This document shows positions 53,323-61,466 of a DNA stretch of 64,000 nucleotides, one piece after another. The notes beneath the pieces were generated by a model. The model ran no database searches. It saw nothing but the letters and a program-made list of their open reading frames with translations, and was not told the origin of the DNA. How positions within the stretch are numbered: the first letter of the stretch is position 1; the number at the start of each line of letters is the position of its first letter. The stretch covers positions 171,729 to 235,728 of the forward strand of contig NZ_JAPWKF010000006.1 of NCBI RefSeq assembly GCF_028283685.1, given 5' to 3'. The translations under genes were made by a program, and so were the position numbers. This DNA is from Edaphobacter sp. GTDB lineage: Bacteria; Acidobacteriota; Terriglobia; Terriglobales; Acidobacteriaceae.

Positions 53323-53395
53323 ATCTCACCCACCTGCTGTGCACCACCATCTCACCCACCTGCTGCATATCACCACCTCATCAGCCTGCTCCGCA
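53323..53395 (+). repeat. Degenerate 26-bp tandem repeat
   Basis: ATCTCACCCACCTGCTG at 53323 and 53349, with a diverged third unit near 53375. It sits between the YdeI-like gene and the next type B repeat. Confidence 0.5.
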
Positions 53396-53420
53396 CCACT
53401 ACCTCAGCCACCCATGGAGG

Positions 53421-53662
53421 TGTCATTCCGAGCGAGCGCAGCGAGCCGAGGAACCCCCGCATTCGCCCGCAGCGGCACCCTGTAAAAAGGACCGCTGCAA
53501 AAGCCGGGACTCCCCAAAAAGGCCGTCATCCCGACCGAAGGCGCGCAGCGCCGCAGTGGAGGGACCCGCTTCTCGACCACGATCGCATCCCAGCCCATAA
53601 CGCCGGGTGCCCCATTCATGCAGTCTCACCGCATGAGTGGGTATTCGAGCACAGCTCGAACC
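53421..53662 (+). repeat. Intergenic repeat cluster B-A-C
   Basis: Type B at 53421-53478, type A at 53524-53580, type C at 53602-53662, all plus orientation. This is the fullest composite in the window; the linker after B (AAAAAGGACCGCTGCAAAAGCC and ACTCCCCAAAAAGG) matches the one at 50260-50300. The type C second hairpin has loop ACA instead of GAA with the stem unchanged. Confidence 0.78.
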
Positions 53663-53697
53663 GCTCTCTCAAAGAGCACGCCCACCACTGCTGATTG

Positions 53698-53745
53698 GTC
53701 AACTCTCCAAAGAGGGTCAACCCTCCAAAGAGTGTCAACCCCTCC
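53698..53745 (+). repeat. 18-bp tandem repeat, 2.7 copies
   Basis: GTCAACTCTCCAAAGAGG, GTCAACCCTCCAAAGAGT, GTCAACCCCTCC. Lies just after the B-A-C cluster. Confidence 0.7.
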
Positions 53746-53872
53746 GACCACCCCAAAAACAGGCCCACCCATCATCAACACCAGGCAGATAAGCCACTTA
53801 CGCCCCGGCAAAGAACCCGCCCAAAAGCGCCGATCCGCCCCACCCCATCCACTAAACTAGTCATACCCTCAG

Positions 53873-53906
53873 AAAATGGCATGGCCCGGGAAATCCCCCG
53901 GGCCAT
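53873..53906 (-). terminator. Terminator of the GH18 gene
   Basis: On the minus strand: ATGGCCCGGG, six-base loop, CCCGGGCCAT, GCCATTTTC. A perfect 10-bp stem about 70 bases past the chitinase-like gene. The rest of the 53.3-53.97 kb gap is repeats; no gene is seen. Confidence 0.65.
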
Positions 53907-53974
53907 ATTCATTTCAGGTCAGCCTTTTACAAAGAGAGGTCCAGACCTAACCTCAGCCGAATGAAGATTTTGGC

Positions 53975-56113
53975 CTATTTTGACGGGGGGTACCCATGCA
54001 GCTGCGGCCCCACGCTGTTGGAAAACACATAATTCAGCCGCCGGTCCGCATCGATCGTCCAGAACATTGCGCCGATCATCTCCGGATAGCCCTTTGCACT
54101 GCGCATCCTGTACTTCACGCCCTCCGGCCGCTTGCCCGTGATGATGTAGTCCATCGCCTGGTCCACGATCCCCGACGTCGTATCGCCCGTCAGAAAACCC
54201 ACCGCCACCTGCTTCGCCGGAACCGCCGGGAAGAACATCTTCGGATCGCCGCCCACGTTGAAGCCATGCAGCAGCAGCTCCGTCATCGCCGCGTGATAGT
54301 CCACCGTGCCCGGCTGATAGATCTCGCCATCCAGCCCCTGCAGCGGCGGCGTGTTGTAGTCCTGCACATCGATAAACGTCAGGATGTCCCTGATCGCATA
54401 CGTAATCGCCAGGTACGATCCAAACTGCCCGCCATAGCTCGGATAGCCCGCTGGAATCTGCGTGCCCTCCGGCACCAGCGAGATCATGAAGTTCTTGCCG
54501 AAGTGATCGTGCAGCTGCCGCAGCGCGTCGATCAGGTTCACGATCGAAGGCGTCGTCGGATGCCTGAAGTCCGTGTCGCCCGCATCGATCGAAAGCGACG
54601 GACTTTCAAAGTCGATATCGATCCCGTCGAATCCATACTCCGCCACAATCTGCTCTACCGAAGCAACATAGGTAGGCACGCGCTTCGGGTCGGCCAGCGT
54701 AAAGTGCTGCCCGCCGCCGCCCAGCGAGATCATCACCTTCTTGCCCTTGCCCTTCAGCCACGCAATATCGCTCTTGAACTGCTCCGTGTCGAAGTCCGGC
54801 GGCGTCCGGAACGTCATCGTGCCCTCGGGCGCCGTCTTGTCCGGCGTCGCGAAGGCCACCAGAATGTAGTCCCACTGCGGCGAAACCTCACGCAGCGAGA
54901 AGCTCGTCCCCTTCGCACCATAGCCCGACCAGTAGCCGATCAGCTTATGCCCGTTCGGCTTGGCCGTCGGATAGAAAGGCTCCTCCGTCGGCTTCGGCGC
55001 CGCCGCCATCGCACCCGGCCTGCGCTCCGGGCAGGCCTTCGCCGGTTCGCCCAGCATCGTCGCGTCAGGAAAGCTGAATGCTTTGCCATAGGGCTCCGCC
55101 GCCCCCACGTACCACGGCATCAGCGCCACGTTCTGCACGTGATACAGTCCGCCCGCGCCATGCACCACCTGCGGCTGCGACGCTGGAAAATTATTCTTCG
55201 GATTCGTGTCCGTCGGCTCCAGCTGAAAGTACGTCGACGCCACGCGATTGCCGCCGCAGCGCCCACCGTCACCTGGCTTCATCCCCTCCGGCCGCATCCA
55301 GCTCACCGCATTGCCCGGAGCCGTCGCCGGGTTCAGCTTCTTCTCATACAACTCGCGCTGAAACAGCGGGTCCATCAGCGGATCGTTCACAAACTCCGCC
55401 AGCTGCTGCGTCAGCGGCTGCGCATCTTTATCGGTGATCACCGCAGGCGCATTGCGCAGATAGCTCGCCAGCACAAACGAGTTGCCCGTCGCGCGGTCCA
55501 CACCATGCGTCCCCCACGAGCAGCACACCGTCGCATCGCCCATCGCGTAGAACGCCGTATTGTGCGTCACCACGAAGACCAGCGCGCCGTCCTGCTTCGG
55601 CAGCTTCTTGAAGACCTCCTGCTGCACAAACTCCAGGTCCACGATCGCCGCATACGTCCCCGTCGACTTCGACTCCAGCACATAGCCATAGCCCGCGGGA
55701 ACCGTCACCGTCACCGGCTTCACACGCGGCTTCGCCAGCTCCGTATGCCAGTTTTTCTCCTTCGGAAACGTCGCCCGCAGCATCGCATCGGCGTATTGCG
55801 TTGGCGCTTCTTTGCCGTAGCGGAACTTTGCAAACACCGGCGACCGTTCGATCGGCGCAACATCGCCCGCGGCATCCATCGCAAACGGCTTGCCTGCAAC
55901 CTTCTTCGACTCGAACTCCAGCCGCACCGGCGCAATCACCGTGGGGATCGTCGTCGTGTTCCCCTTCGCAGGATCGCCGCCAACCATCGTCAGAGTTGCC
56001 GCACCATGCTTCTGCGTAAACGTCGGAACCGTCCCCTGAGCCACAGCCGCACGCAGCGACCCCATCGAAGCAGCCATCAAGCCAAGCAGGCCAAGCCCTG
56101 TAGCAACCCTCAT
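53975..56113 (-). CDS. GH18 chitinase-like protein with long N-terminal domain
   Basis: 712 residues from an ATG at 56113 with GGGAG five bases upstream. Signal peptide MRVATGLGLLGLMAASM to about AAVAQ. The C-terminal half (from about 375) is a GH18 barrel: HKLIGYWSGYGAKG, VMISLGGGGQHFT, and the intact catalytic motif in YGFDGIDIDFESP. The N-terminal 350 residues are not recognised; they contain GYGYVLESKSTG, a CCSWG motif and several prolines, and may bind substrate or be a second enzymatic domain. Chitin or a related beta-1,4-GlcNAc polymer is the expected substrate. Confidence 0.85.
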   Translation of the reverse strand: MRVATGLGLLGLMAASMGSLRAAVAQGTVPTFTQKHGAATLTMVGGDPAKGNTTTIPTVIAPVRLEFESKKVAGKPFAMDAAGDVAPIERSPVFAKFRYGKEAPTQYADAMLRATFPKEKNWHTELAKPRVKPVTVTVPAGYGYVLESKSTGTYAAIVDLEFVQQEVFKKLPKQDGALVFVVTHNTAFYAMGDATVCCSWGTHGVDRATGNSFVLASYLRNAPAVITDKDAQPLTQQLAEFVNDPLMDPLFQRELYEKKLNPATAPGNAVSWMRPEGMKPGDGGRCGGNRVASTYFQLEPTDTNPKNNFPASQPQVVHGAGGLYHVQNVALMPWYVGAAEPYGKAFSFPDATMLGEPAKACPERRPGAMAAAPKPTEEPFYPTAKPNGHKLIGYWSGYGAKGTSFSLREVSPQWDYILVAFATPDKTAPEGTMTFRTPPDFDTEQFKSDIAWLKGKGKKVMISLGGGGQHFTLADPKRVPTYVASVEQIVAEYGFDGIDIDFESPSLSIDAGDTDFRHPTTPSIVNLIDALRQLHDHFGKNFMISLVPEGTQIPAGYPSYGGQFGSYLAITYAIRDILTFIDVQDYNTPPLQGLDGEIYQPGTVDYHAAMTELLLHGFNVGGDPKMFFPAVPAKQVAVGFLTGDTTSGIVDQAMDYIITGKRPEGVKYRMRSAKGYPEMIGAMFWTIDADRRLNYVFSNSVGPQLHGYPPSK

Positions 56114-56217
56114 CTCTTCTCCCAAAACATCACGCAGTCAGAATCTTCCAATGCAACACCATCTGGCAACTGAGCAGCCAAGGAGCCCGTCCTGCTCCCC
56201 AGGTAATCAACCAGGAA

Positions 56218-56273
56218 TGTCATTTCGACCGGAGCGCGAAGCGCGTAGTGGAGAAACCCGCTTTTCGACCACG
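56218..56273 (+). repeat. Type A repeat
   Basis: TGTCATTTCGACCGGAGCG, core GCGAAGCGCG, TAGTGGAGAAACCCGCTTT, TCGACCAC. Single copy between two minus-strand genes. Confidence 0.78.
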
Positions 56274-56325
56274 ACAACCCAGGCAACCACATCACGCTTT
56301 TTACCGAATCGACAACGGCGAATTC

Positions 56326-57681
56326 CTAAGCCTCCGGAGCATGCCCCAGCCGCCGCGCAAACTCCAGAAACACCAGCGCGCACGGCGAGTACCCACTCGG
56401 GTCCTTCTGCGTAAAGTCACCCGTCCACGGATCCATCTGCTGGCGAAACTCGCCATGCCGCATGATCGCCTCGCACCACGCCGACATCAGCACCTTCATC
56501 TCCGCGCCCTTGCCGTAGTGCTCCATCCAGCGCGGCACGCGCAGCGCCGTCAGCGCCTGCGTCGCTCCGCCCCAGCTGTTGCGCGGGATCGGCTTCACGA
56601 ACGCCGGATCATCCATCGCCACCGACGTCAGCGGATACGGCGCCCAGAACGCCTTCGGATTATGAATCTCCTTCGTCCACACCGCGTCGAAGATCGCCTT
56701 GTCCTTCGCCTCGTCCAGCTTCAGCACATGCTCGCCCAGCACGCGGCTGATCACATCCGAGCGCACCTTTACAAACTTGTTCTCCGTGTCCAGATCGTAG
56801 AAGGCTGCGTCCTGCGGGTCATACAGCTTCGTCAGGATCAGCTGCCGCAGCGTCTCTGCCTCCTGCTCCCACCGCGCCGCCTCATCCGGCTTGCCCAGCA
56901 TCTTTGCCATCTTCGCCAGCGCCACGCGTCCACCGTATACCGTAGCCGACAGATCGGGACACAGTCTGGGTACTCCCACGCCCGGAGGAAATTTCTTCGC
57001 GTCCGCGTCTGGACAGCGGTTCGGCACGCCCTTCCATCGCGGACTGTTGTCATGTCCCGTGTCGTAGGTGCAGAAGCCCTCCACCAGCCCCGTGCCGCGC
57101 GTATTGCGAAACTCGCGCAGCCACGCATCCCACCGGCTGCACGACTTATATGCCGTCACCAGCAGCTCGTCGTCATCTGTAAGCTGCGAGACCTCCCACG
57201 CCGTCGCCGCGATCGGCACCACCATCTGGATCTGCCCATAGCCCACCTCGCTCAGCTTCACCGAGGCTGGCAGCTGCCCGTCTTCCTTCTGCAGCGCGAA
57301 GAAGGCCATGTGATTGTTGCGTGCCGCTGCGAGTGCAGATTTTTGCGCATCCGTCGCATGCACGTACTTCGCCAGCGTGCCGTACACCAGCCCCTCGTGT
57401 GGCCCGCACTCCTGCCAGATGCCCGCATACACCGCGCCTTCAAACAGCACCGGCCGGTCGAAGCGCGGCACGCTGCGTACATTGCCCGCGAGCACGGCCA
57501 GCGCCGCGTCCCACGTCTCTTTCCACTTCGTCTCATCCTTCGGGGGAGCTGCTGCCGCCGTTGTCGTTGTCGATGTATCCGTCGCCTGCTGCGCGCGCGC
57601 CAGCGGCCCCAGTAAGCCTGCAGCGGTCGTATGTCCTGCTGCCAGTGTGGCCATTTTTACCATGCTGCGTCGTGTCACCAT
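56326..57681 (-). CDS. Secreted (alpha/alpha)6-barrel glycoside hydrolase, GH63/MGH1-like
   Basis: 451 residues. The N-terminus MVTRRSMVKMATLAAG carries a twin-arginine-like signal. The mature part is a helical (alpha/alpha)6 barrel: FEGAVYAGIWQECGPHEGLVYG, YDTGHDNSPRWKG, the repeated helices of VYGGRVALAKMAKMLG, FWAPYPLTSVAM and NSWGGATQALTALRVPRWMEHYG. These patterns fit the MGH1/trehalase-like clan of GH63 and GH37. Catalytic acids are likely the Asp in TGHDNS and a Glu near the C-terminus. Substrate unknown; a glucoside or mannoside is possible. Confidence 0.68.
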   Translation of the reverse strand: MVTRRSMVKMATLAAGHTTAAGLLGPLARAQQATDTSTTTTAAAAPPKDETKWKETWDAALAVLAGNVRSVPRFDRPVLFEGAVYAGIWQECGPHEGLVYGTLAKYVHATDAQKSALAAARNNHMAFFALQKEDGQLPASVKLSEVGYGQIQMVVPIAATAWEVSQLTDDDELLVTAYKSCSRWDAWLREFRNTRGTGLVEGFCTYDTGHDNSPRWKGVPNRCPDADAKKFPPGVGVPRLCPDLSATVYGGRVALAKMAKMLGKPDEAARWEQEAETLRQLILTKLYDPQDAAFYDLDTENKFVKVRSDVISRVLGEHVLKLDEAKDKAIFDAVWTKEIHNPKAFWAPYPLTSVAMDDPAFVKPIPRNSWGGATQALTALRVPRWMEHYGKGAEMKVLMSAWCEAIMRHGEFRQQMDPWTGDFTQKDPSGYSPCALVFLEFARRLGHAPEA

Positions 57682-57773
57682 GCGGGAACCCTCATCCTCT
57701 GCGGGAATGTCGATGTCGGAAAACTGTACGTTCCCATACTACGTCTGCATCGGAGACGATAGACTGACATGCG

Positions 57774-58980
57774 ATGCAAGCACGACACCGTCTCGAGATC
57801 GTCGCGCCGATCTCAACTCCAGCCACCCCGGCCGAAGCCGCACTCGCACTCGATCCACCCGTCTTTCGCCGCCGCCTGATGAACTGGTATCGCGGCCACG
57901 CGCGCGAGCTGCCCTGGCGCGGCATCCACGACCCGTACAGAACCTGGGTCTCCGAGGTCATGCTCCAGCAGACCCGCGTCGAAGCCGTCATCGATCACTA
58001 CCACGACTTTCTCCTCCGCTTTCCCACCGTCCTCGCCCTCGCGTTGGCCAAGGAAGAGGTGGTGCTCGCCTCCTGGTCAGGCCTCGGCTACTACCGCCGC
58101 GCCCGCATGCTGCACAAGGCTGCACGATTTATCACCGCTGAGCGCGGCGGCATCCTGCCTCACAGCGCGCTTGAGCTGCGCACCCTGCCCGGCATCGGCG
58201 AGTACACCAGCGCCGCCATCGCTTCGATCGCCTTCGGCGAGAGCATCGCCGTCGTCGACGGTAACGTCGAACCGCGTTCTCCTCCGCCTCACCGGCCGCG
58301 CCGAGCAGGCCAACGCCCAGGGCCGCGCCTTCATCCAGAAGCAGGCCAACCTGCTCGTCCCGCGTCGACGCCTCCAGGGCGAGACCAACGCCGCCGGCGA
58401 TCACAATCAGGCCATGATGGAGCTCGGCGCCACCATCTGCCTGCCCCGCGCCCCGCTCTGCCTCAACTGTCCTGTCTACGCCATGTGCTCCACCCGCGGT
58501 GAGCACGCCACGCAGCCCCGCGCCGCGCAGAAGAGCCGTCCCGCCGCTTACCTGCTCAGCCTGCGCAAACGCGGCGTCATCACCGAGGTCCTCCTCCAGC
58601 GCCGCCCCGACGACGCTACCCTCATGGCCGGCATGTACGAGCTGCCACCGCTGCCGCAGGATGTCGTCCACGGACGCGAGCCCACCATCCGCCTCCGCCA
58701 CGCCATCACCAACACCAACTATTACGTGCAGGTCTTCGCCCCGCGCGGCAGCAAGGACCAGGCCCTGCGCCGCGCCGTTCCCGCCGCACGCGCCGACCTC
58801 AAGTGGGTCCGCGCCTCGCGGCTCAATCAGCTCGCGCTCACCGGCCTGGCCCGCAAGATCCTTCAGCGCCTGGAGATCATGTCCATCACCCCCATCCGCC
58901 TGGCCGAAGAAGAGCAGCCTGCGCACGATGCGAAGAGGCAAAAGCGCCTCAAGGGTAAACTCAAGTCTGCACGGAGCTGA
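57774..58980 (+). pseudogene. mutY: A/G-specific adenine glycosylase MutY, frameshifted
   Basis: Removes adenine mispaired with 8-oxoguanine. The first part contains WRGIHDPYRTWVSEVMLQQTRV (catalytic Glu), the helix-hairpin-helix LPGIGEYTSAAIASIAFG and the catalytic Asp in VVDGNVE. The frame then breaks at 58272-58273: VVDGNVE should continue RVLLRLTGRAEQ, and one extra C shifts it. The second part holds the iron-sulfur cluster cysteines (CLPRAPLCLNCPVYAMC, pattern C-x6-C-x2-C-x5-C) and the C-terminal NUDIX-like 8-oxoG recognition domain. Corrected length is 401 residues. Either a sequence error or a real mutation that would give a mutator phenotype. Confidence 0.88.
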
Positions 58981-59018
58981 CGTCTCAGCTCCGCCACCAT
59001 CCTCCGGGAGCCGCCTCC

Positions 59019-60704
59019 GTGAACGTGTTTCGCTTCATCACCGTCTCGTCCTTCTTCGCCTCCGCCCTGCTCTCCGCGCAGAGCATCCCGCCCGCGGTCA
59101 AAAGCGCAGAGTCCACCGTCGATGGCGAAAAGATTCGCGCCCACGTTAAATTTCTCTCCGACGATCTCCTCGAAGGCCGAGGCCCCGGCACCCGCGGCGG
59201 CGAGATCGCCGCCCAGTACATCGCCACGCAGTTCGCCCTCGACGGCCTCAAGCCCGCGGGCGACAACGGCACGTACCTGCAGATGGTCAACTTCGTTGGT
59301 ACCAAAACCATCGCCGACAAGACCCACCTCTCCTTCGTCCCCGACAAGCCCAAGGGCGGCGGCATGAACATCATGCTGCACAGCTACGACCTCAAATTCG
59401 GCGACGACTACACCGTCAACAACCGCCGCCTCACCGAGTCCGTCGACATCAACGCCCCCATCGTCTTCGTCGGCTACGGCGTCACCGCGCCCGAGTACGG
59501 CTGGGACGACTACGCTGGCATCGACGTGAAAGATAAAGTCGTTCTCTGCATCGTCGGCGACCCGCCCTCCGACGATCCCAAGTTCTTCGGCGGCAAGGCC
59601 CTCACCTACTACGGCCGCTGGACCTACAAGTTCGAAGAGGCAGCCCGGCACGGCGCCATCGGCGCGCTCATCATCCACCGCACCGACCTTGCCAGCTACG
59701 GCTGGGATGTCGTCAGGAACTCCAATACCAGCGAGAAGACCTACCTCCGCGATAACAAGGACCCACAGCTCGCCGCCGCCAGCTGGATCACGCTCGAGTC
59801 CGCACGCACGCTCTTGCACGCCGCGAACCTCGACCTCGAGACCGAGATGACCGCCGCAGGCAAAAAGGGCTTCAAGGCCATGCCGCTGCCCGTCTCGCTC
59901 GAAGCTCACATTGAAGCCAGGGTGCGCAGCTTCCAGTCACCCAACGTCGTCGCCATGATCCCCGGCGCCAACGTCGCCGCAGGCAAGCCCGACCAGGCTG
60001 TGATGTACACCGCGCACTACGACCATCTCGGCATCGTGCCCGGCAAACCCGGCGACAACATCTACAACGGAGCCGCCGACAACGCCACCGGCGTCGGCAT
60101 GCTGCTGGAGATGGCCCGCGTCTGGTCCACCATGAAGACGCCCCCGCCGCACTCCGTCCTCTTCGCCTCGGTCGCCGCCGAAGAGCAGGGCCTGCTGGGC
60201 AGCGAGTACCTCGGCCAGCACCCACCCGTTCCCGCCGGACAGATCGCGCTCGACATCAACTACGACATGATCCTCCCCATCGGCGTCCCGCTTGAAGTCA
60301 ACCTCAACGGCGAGCAGCGCAGCAGCTTCCACGCCACCGTGCTCGACACCGCAAGACGCTTCCATCTCACCGTCGTGCCCGACGCGCACCCCGAGGCGGG
60401 CGGCTACTACCGCTCCGACCACTTCTCCCTCTCCCGCGTCGGCATTCCCGCCTTCTCCGTCGATCAGGGCGAACTCTTCGAAGGCCACGACCGCGAATGG
60501 GGAGCTGCTAAAGACAAGGCCTTCGTCGACAACGACTATCACAACTTCTCCGACAACTATCACGCCGACTGGGACTTCAAGGGCAACGCCAAACTTGTAG
60601 CGTTCGGCATCGACCTGGGCTGGCAGGCCATCGCCTCTCCCAAACAAATCGAATGGCTCCCCGGCGACGAGTTCGAAGCCGCCCGCAAGGCCTCGGAGAA
60701 GTAG
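59019..60704 (+). CDS. M28-family zinc aminopeptidase with PA domain
   Basis: 561 residues from a GTG at 59019 with GGGAG upstream. Signal peptide MNVFRFITVSSFFASALL to about SAQSI. A protease-associated (PA) insertion covers about 145-260 (VFVGYGVTAPEYGWDDY, KVVLCIVGDPPSDD). The M28 catalytic domain has zinc ligands in YTAHYDHLG (His, Asp), GAADNATGV (Asp), AAEEQGLLGS (Glu-Glu), INYDMI (Asp) and DNDYHNF (His). It releases N-terminal amino acids outside the cytoplasm. The gene starts 38 bases after mutY and may be co-transcribed. Confidence 0.9.
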   Translation: MNVFRFITVSSFFASALLSAQSIPPAVKSAESTVDGEKIRAHVKFLSDDLLEGRGPGTRGGEIAAQYIATQFALDGLKPAGDNGTYLQMVNFVGTKTIADKTHLSFVPDKPKGGGMNIMLHSYDLKFGDDYTVNNRRLTESVDINAPIVFVGYGVTAPEYGWDDYAGIDVKDKVVLCIVGDPPSDDPKFFGGKALTYYGRWTYKFEEAARHGAIGALIIHRTDLASYGWDVVRNSNTSEKTYLRDNKDPQLAAASWITLESARTLLHAANLDLETEMTAAGKKGFKAMPLPVSLEAHIEARVRSFQSPNVVAMIPGANVAAGKPDQAVMYTAHYDHLGIVPGKPGDNIYNGAADNATGVGMLLEMARVWSTMKTPPPHSVLFASVAAEEQGLLGSEYLGQHPPVPAGQIALDINYDMILPIGVPLEVNLNGEQRSSFHATVLDTARRFHLTVVPDAHPEAGGYYRSDHFSLSRVGIPAFSVDQGELFEGHDREWGAAKDKAFVDNDYHNFSDNYHADWDFKGNAKLVAFGIDLGWQAIASPKQIEWLPGDEFEAARKASEK

Positions 60705-60844
60705 TAAACATCTAGCTTGGAAGTAGTAGTGATAGCTTGCAAAAGCGCAGCAATCCATACGCTGCTTGTCCAGCTTCACAAACCGTTTTGCCGCACGAAA
60801 GGTTTTTTGTCGCAGTACCCCAAATGTCGCAGCACCCCAAATAC

Positions 60845-60895
60845 TGTCATCTCGACCGGAGCGAAGCGGAGTGGAGAGACCTGCTGTTCGGCCAC
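60845..60895 (+). repeat. Type A repeat
   Basis: TGTCATCTCGACCGGAGCG, core GAAGCGGAG, TGGAGAGACCTGCTG, TTCGGCCAC. The last copy of the family found in the window; the 223-base gap holds nothing else recognisable. Confidence 0.75.
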
Positions 60896-60927
60896 AGATG
60901 CTCATGCAGCAGGAGAAGAACCAGACC

Positions 60928-61371
60928 TCACCGCTTCTGCCACCCACCCAGCACCGCTCCCATCAGCACCATCCCCACCAGCGGATAGCCCGCGACGATC
61001 GCGAGCGTCCTCACGCCTCGCCCTTCAAAGGCATACTCGGTGGCGAAGGTCACGAAGACCGTGCAGAACCAGACGATGACCGCGACCTGCACGCCATGCG
61101 CGACCGTGAACGGCCCGGTCTTCTGTATCAGCCAGGAGAGAAACAGCGCCAGTACGAGCGTCAGCAACAGGGCGATGATGTAGATCAGCGCCGGGCTGAC
61201 GCCGCTTGCCATCAGCTGCTCCATCGTCTTGCCGATGCCCTCCATCCACGGGTTCTTCAGCAGCGTGAACCACACCGCCCCCAGCCCGAAGTAGCAGAGC
61301 GTGGCAATGATGATGGCGAGTGGCTGAAAGCGCACACCGGCGGAAAGTGGTTCCTGACGAAGATCGTTCAT
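60928..61371 (-). CDS. DUF1761-like membrane protein
   Basis: 147 residues with four hydrophobic helices (about 18-37, 60-84, 92-112, 122-143). The first helix ends in GLGAVWFTLLKNPWMEGIGK, typical of DUF1761 proteins. Inner-membrane; function unknown. Start ATG at 61371; frame upstream of it looks non-coding. Confidence 0.7.
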   Translation of the reverse strand: MNDLRQEPLSAGVRFQPLAIIIATLCYFGLGAVWFTLLKNPWMEGIGKTMEQLMASGVSPALIYIIALLLTLVLALFLSWLIQKTGPFTVAHGVQVAVIVWFCTVFVTFATEYAFEGRGVRTLAIVAGYPLVGMVLMGAVLGGWQKR

Positions 61372-61466
61372 AGCTGACACCCTCGCTTCAGGCGAATGGA
61401 ACGCGGAAACCCTCGGCCTGCAAAGACTGGCGGAATTGTAGCCCAGCCGTGCACATAACGCCTGCG

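Noticed and set aside
53996-56173. A 725-residue Arg/His-rich frame on the plus strand opposite the GH18 gene
   Set aside because: Composition dominated by Arg, His and Leu without motifs; the opposite strand has an intact GH18 catalytic motif.
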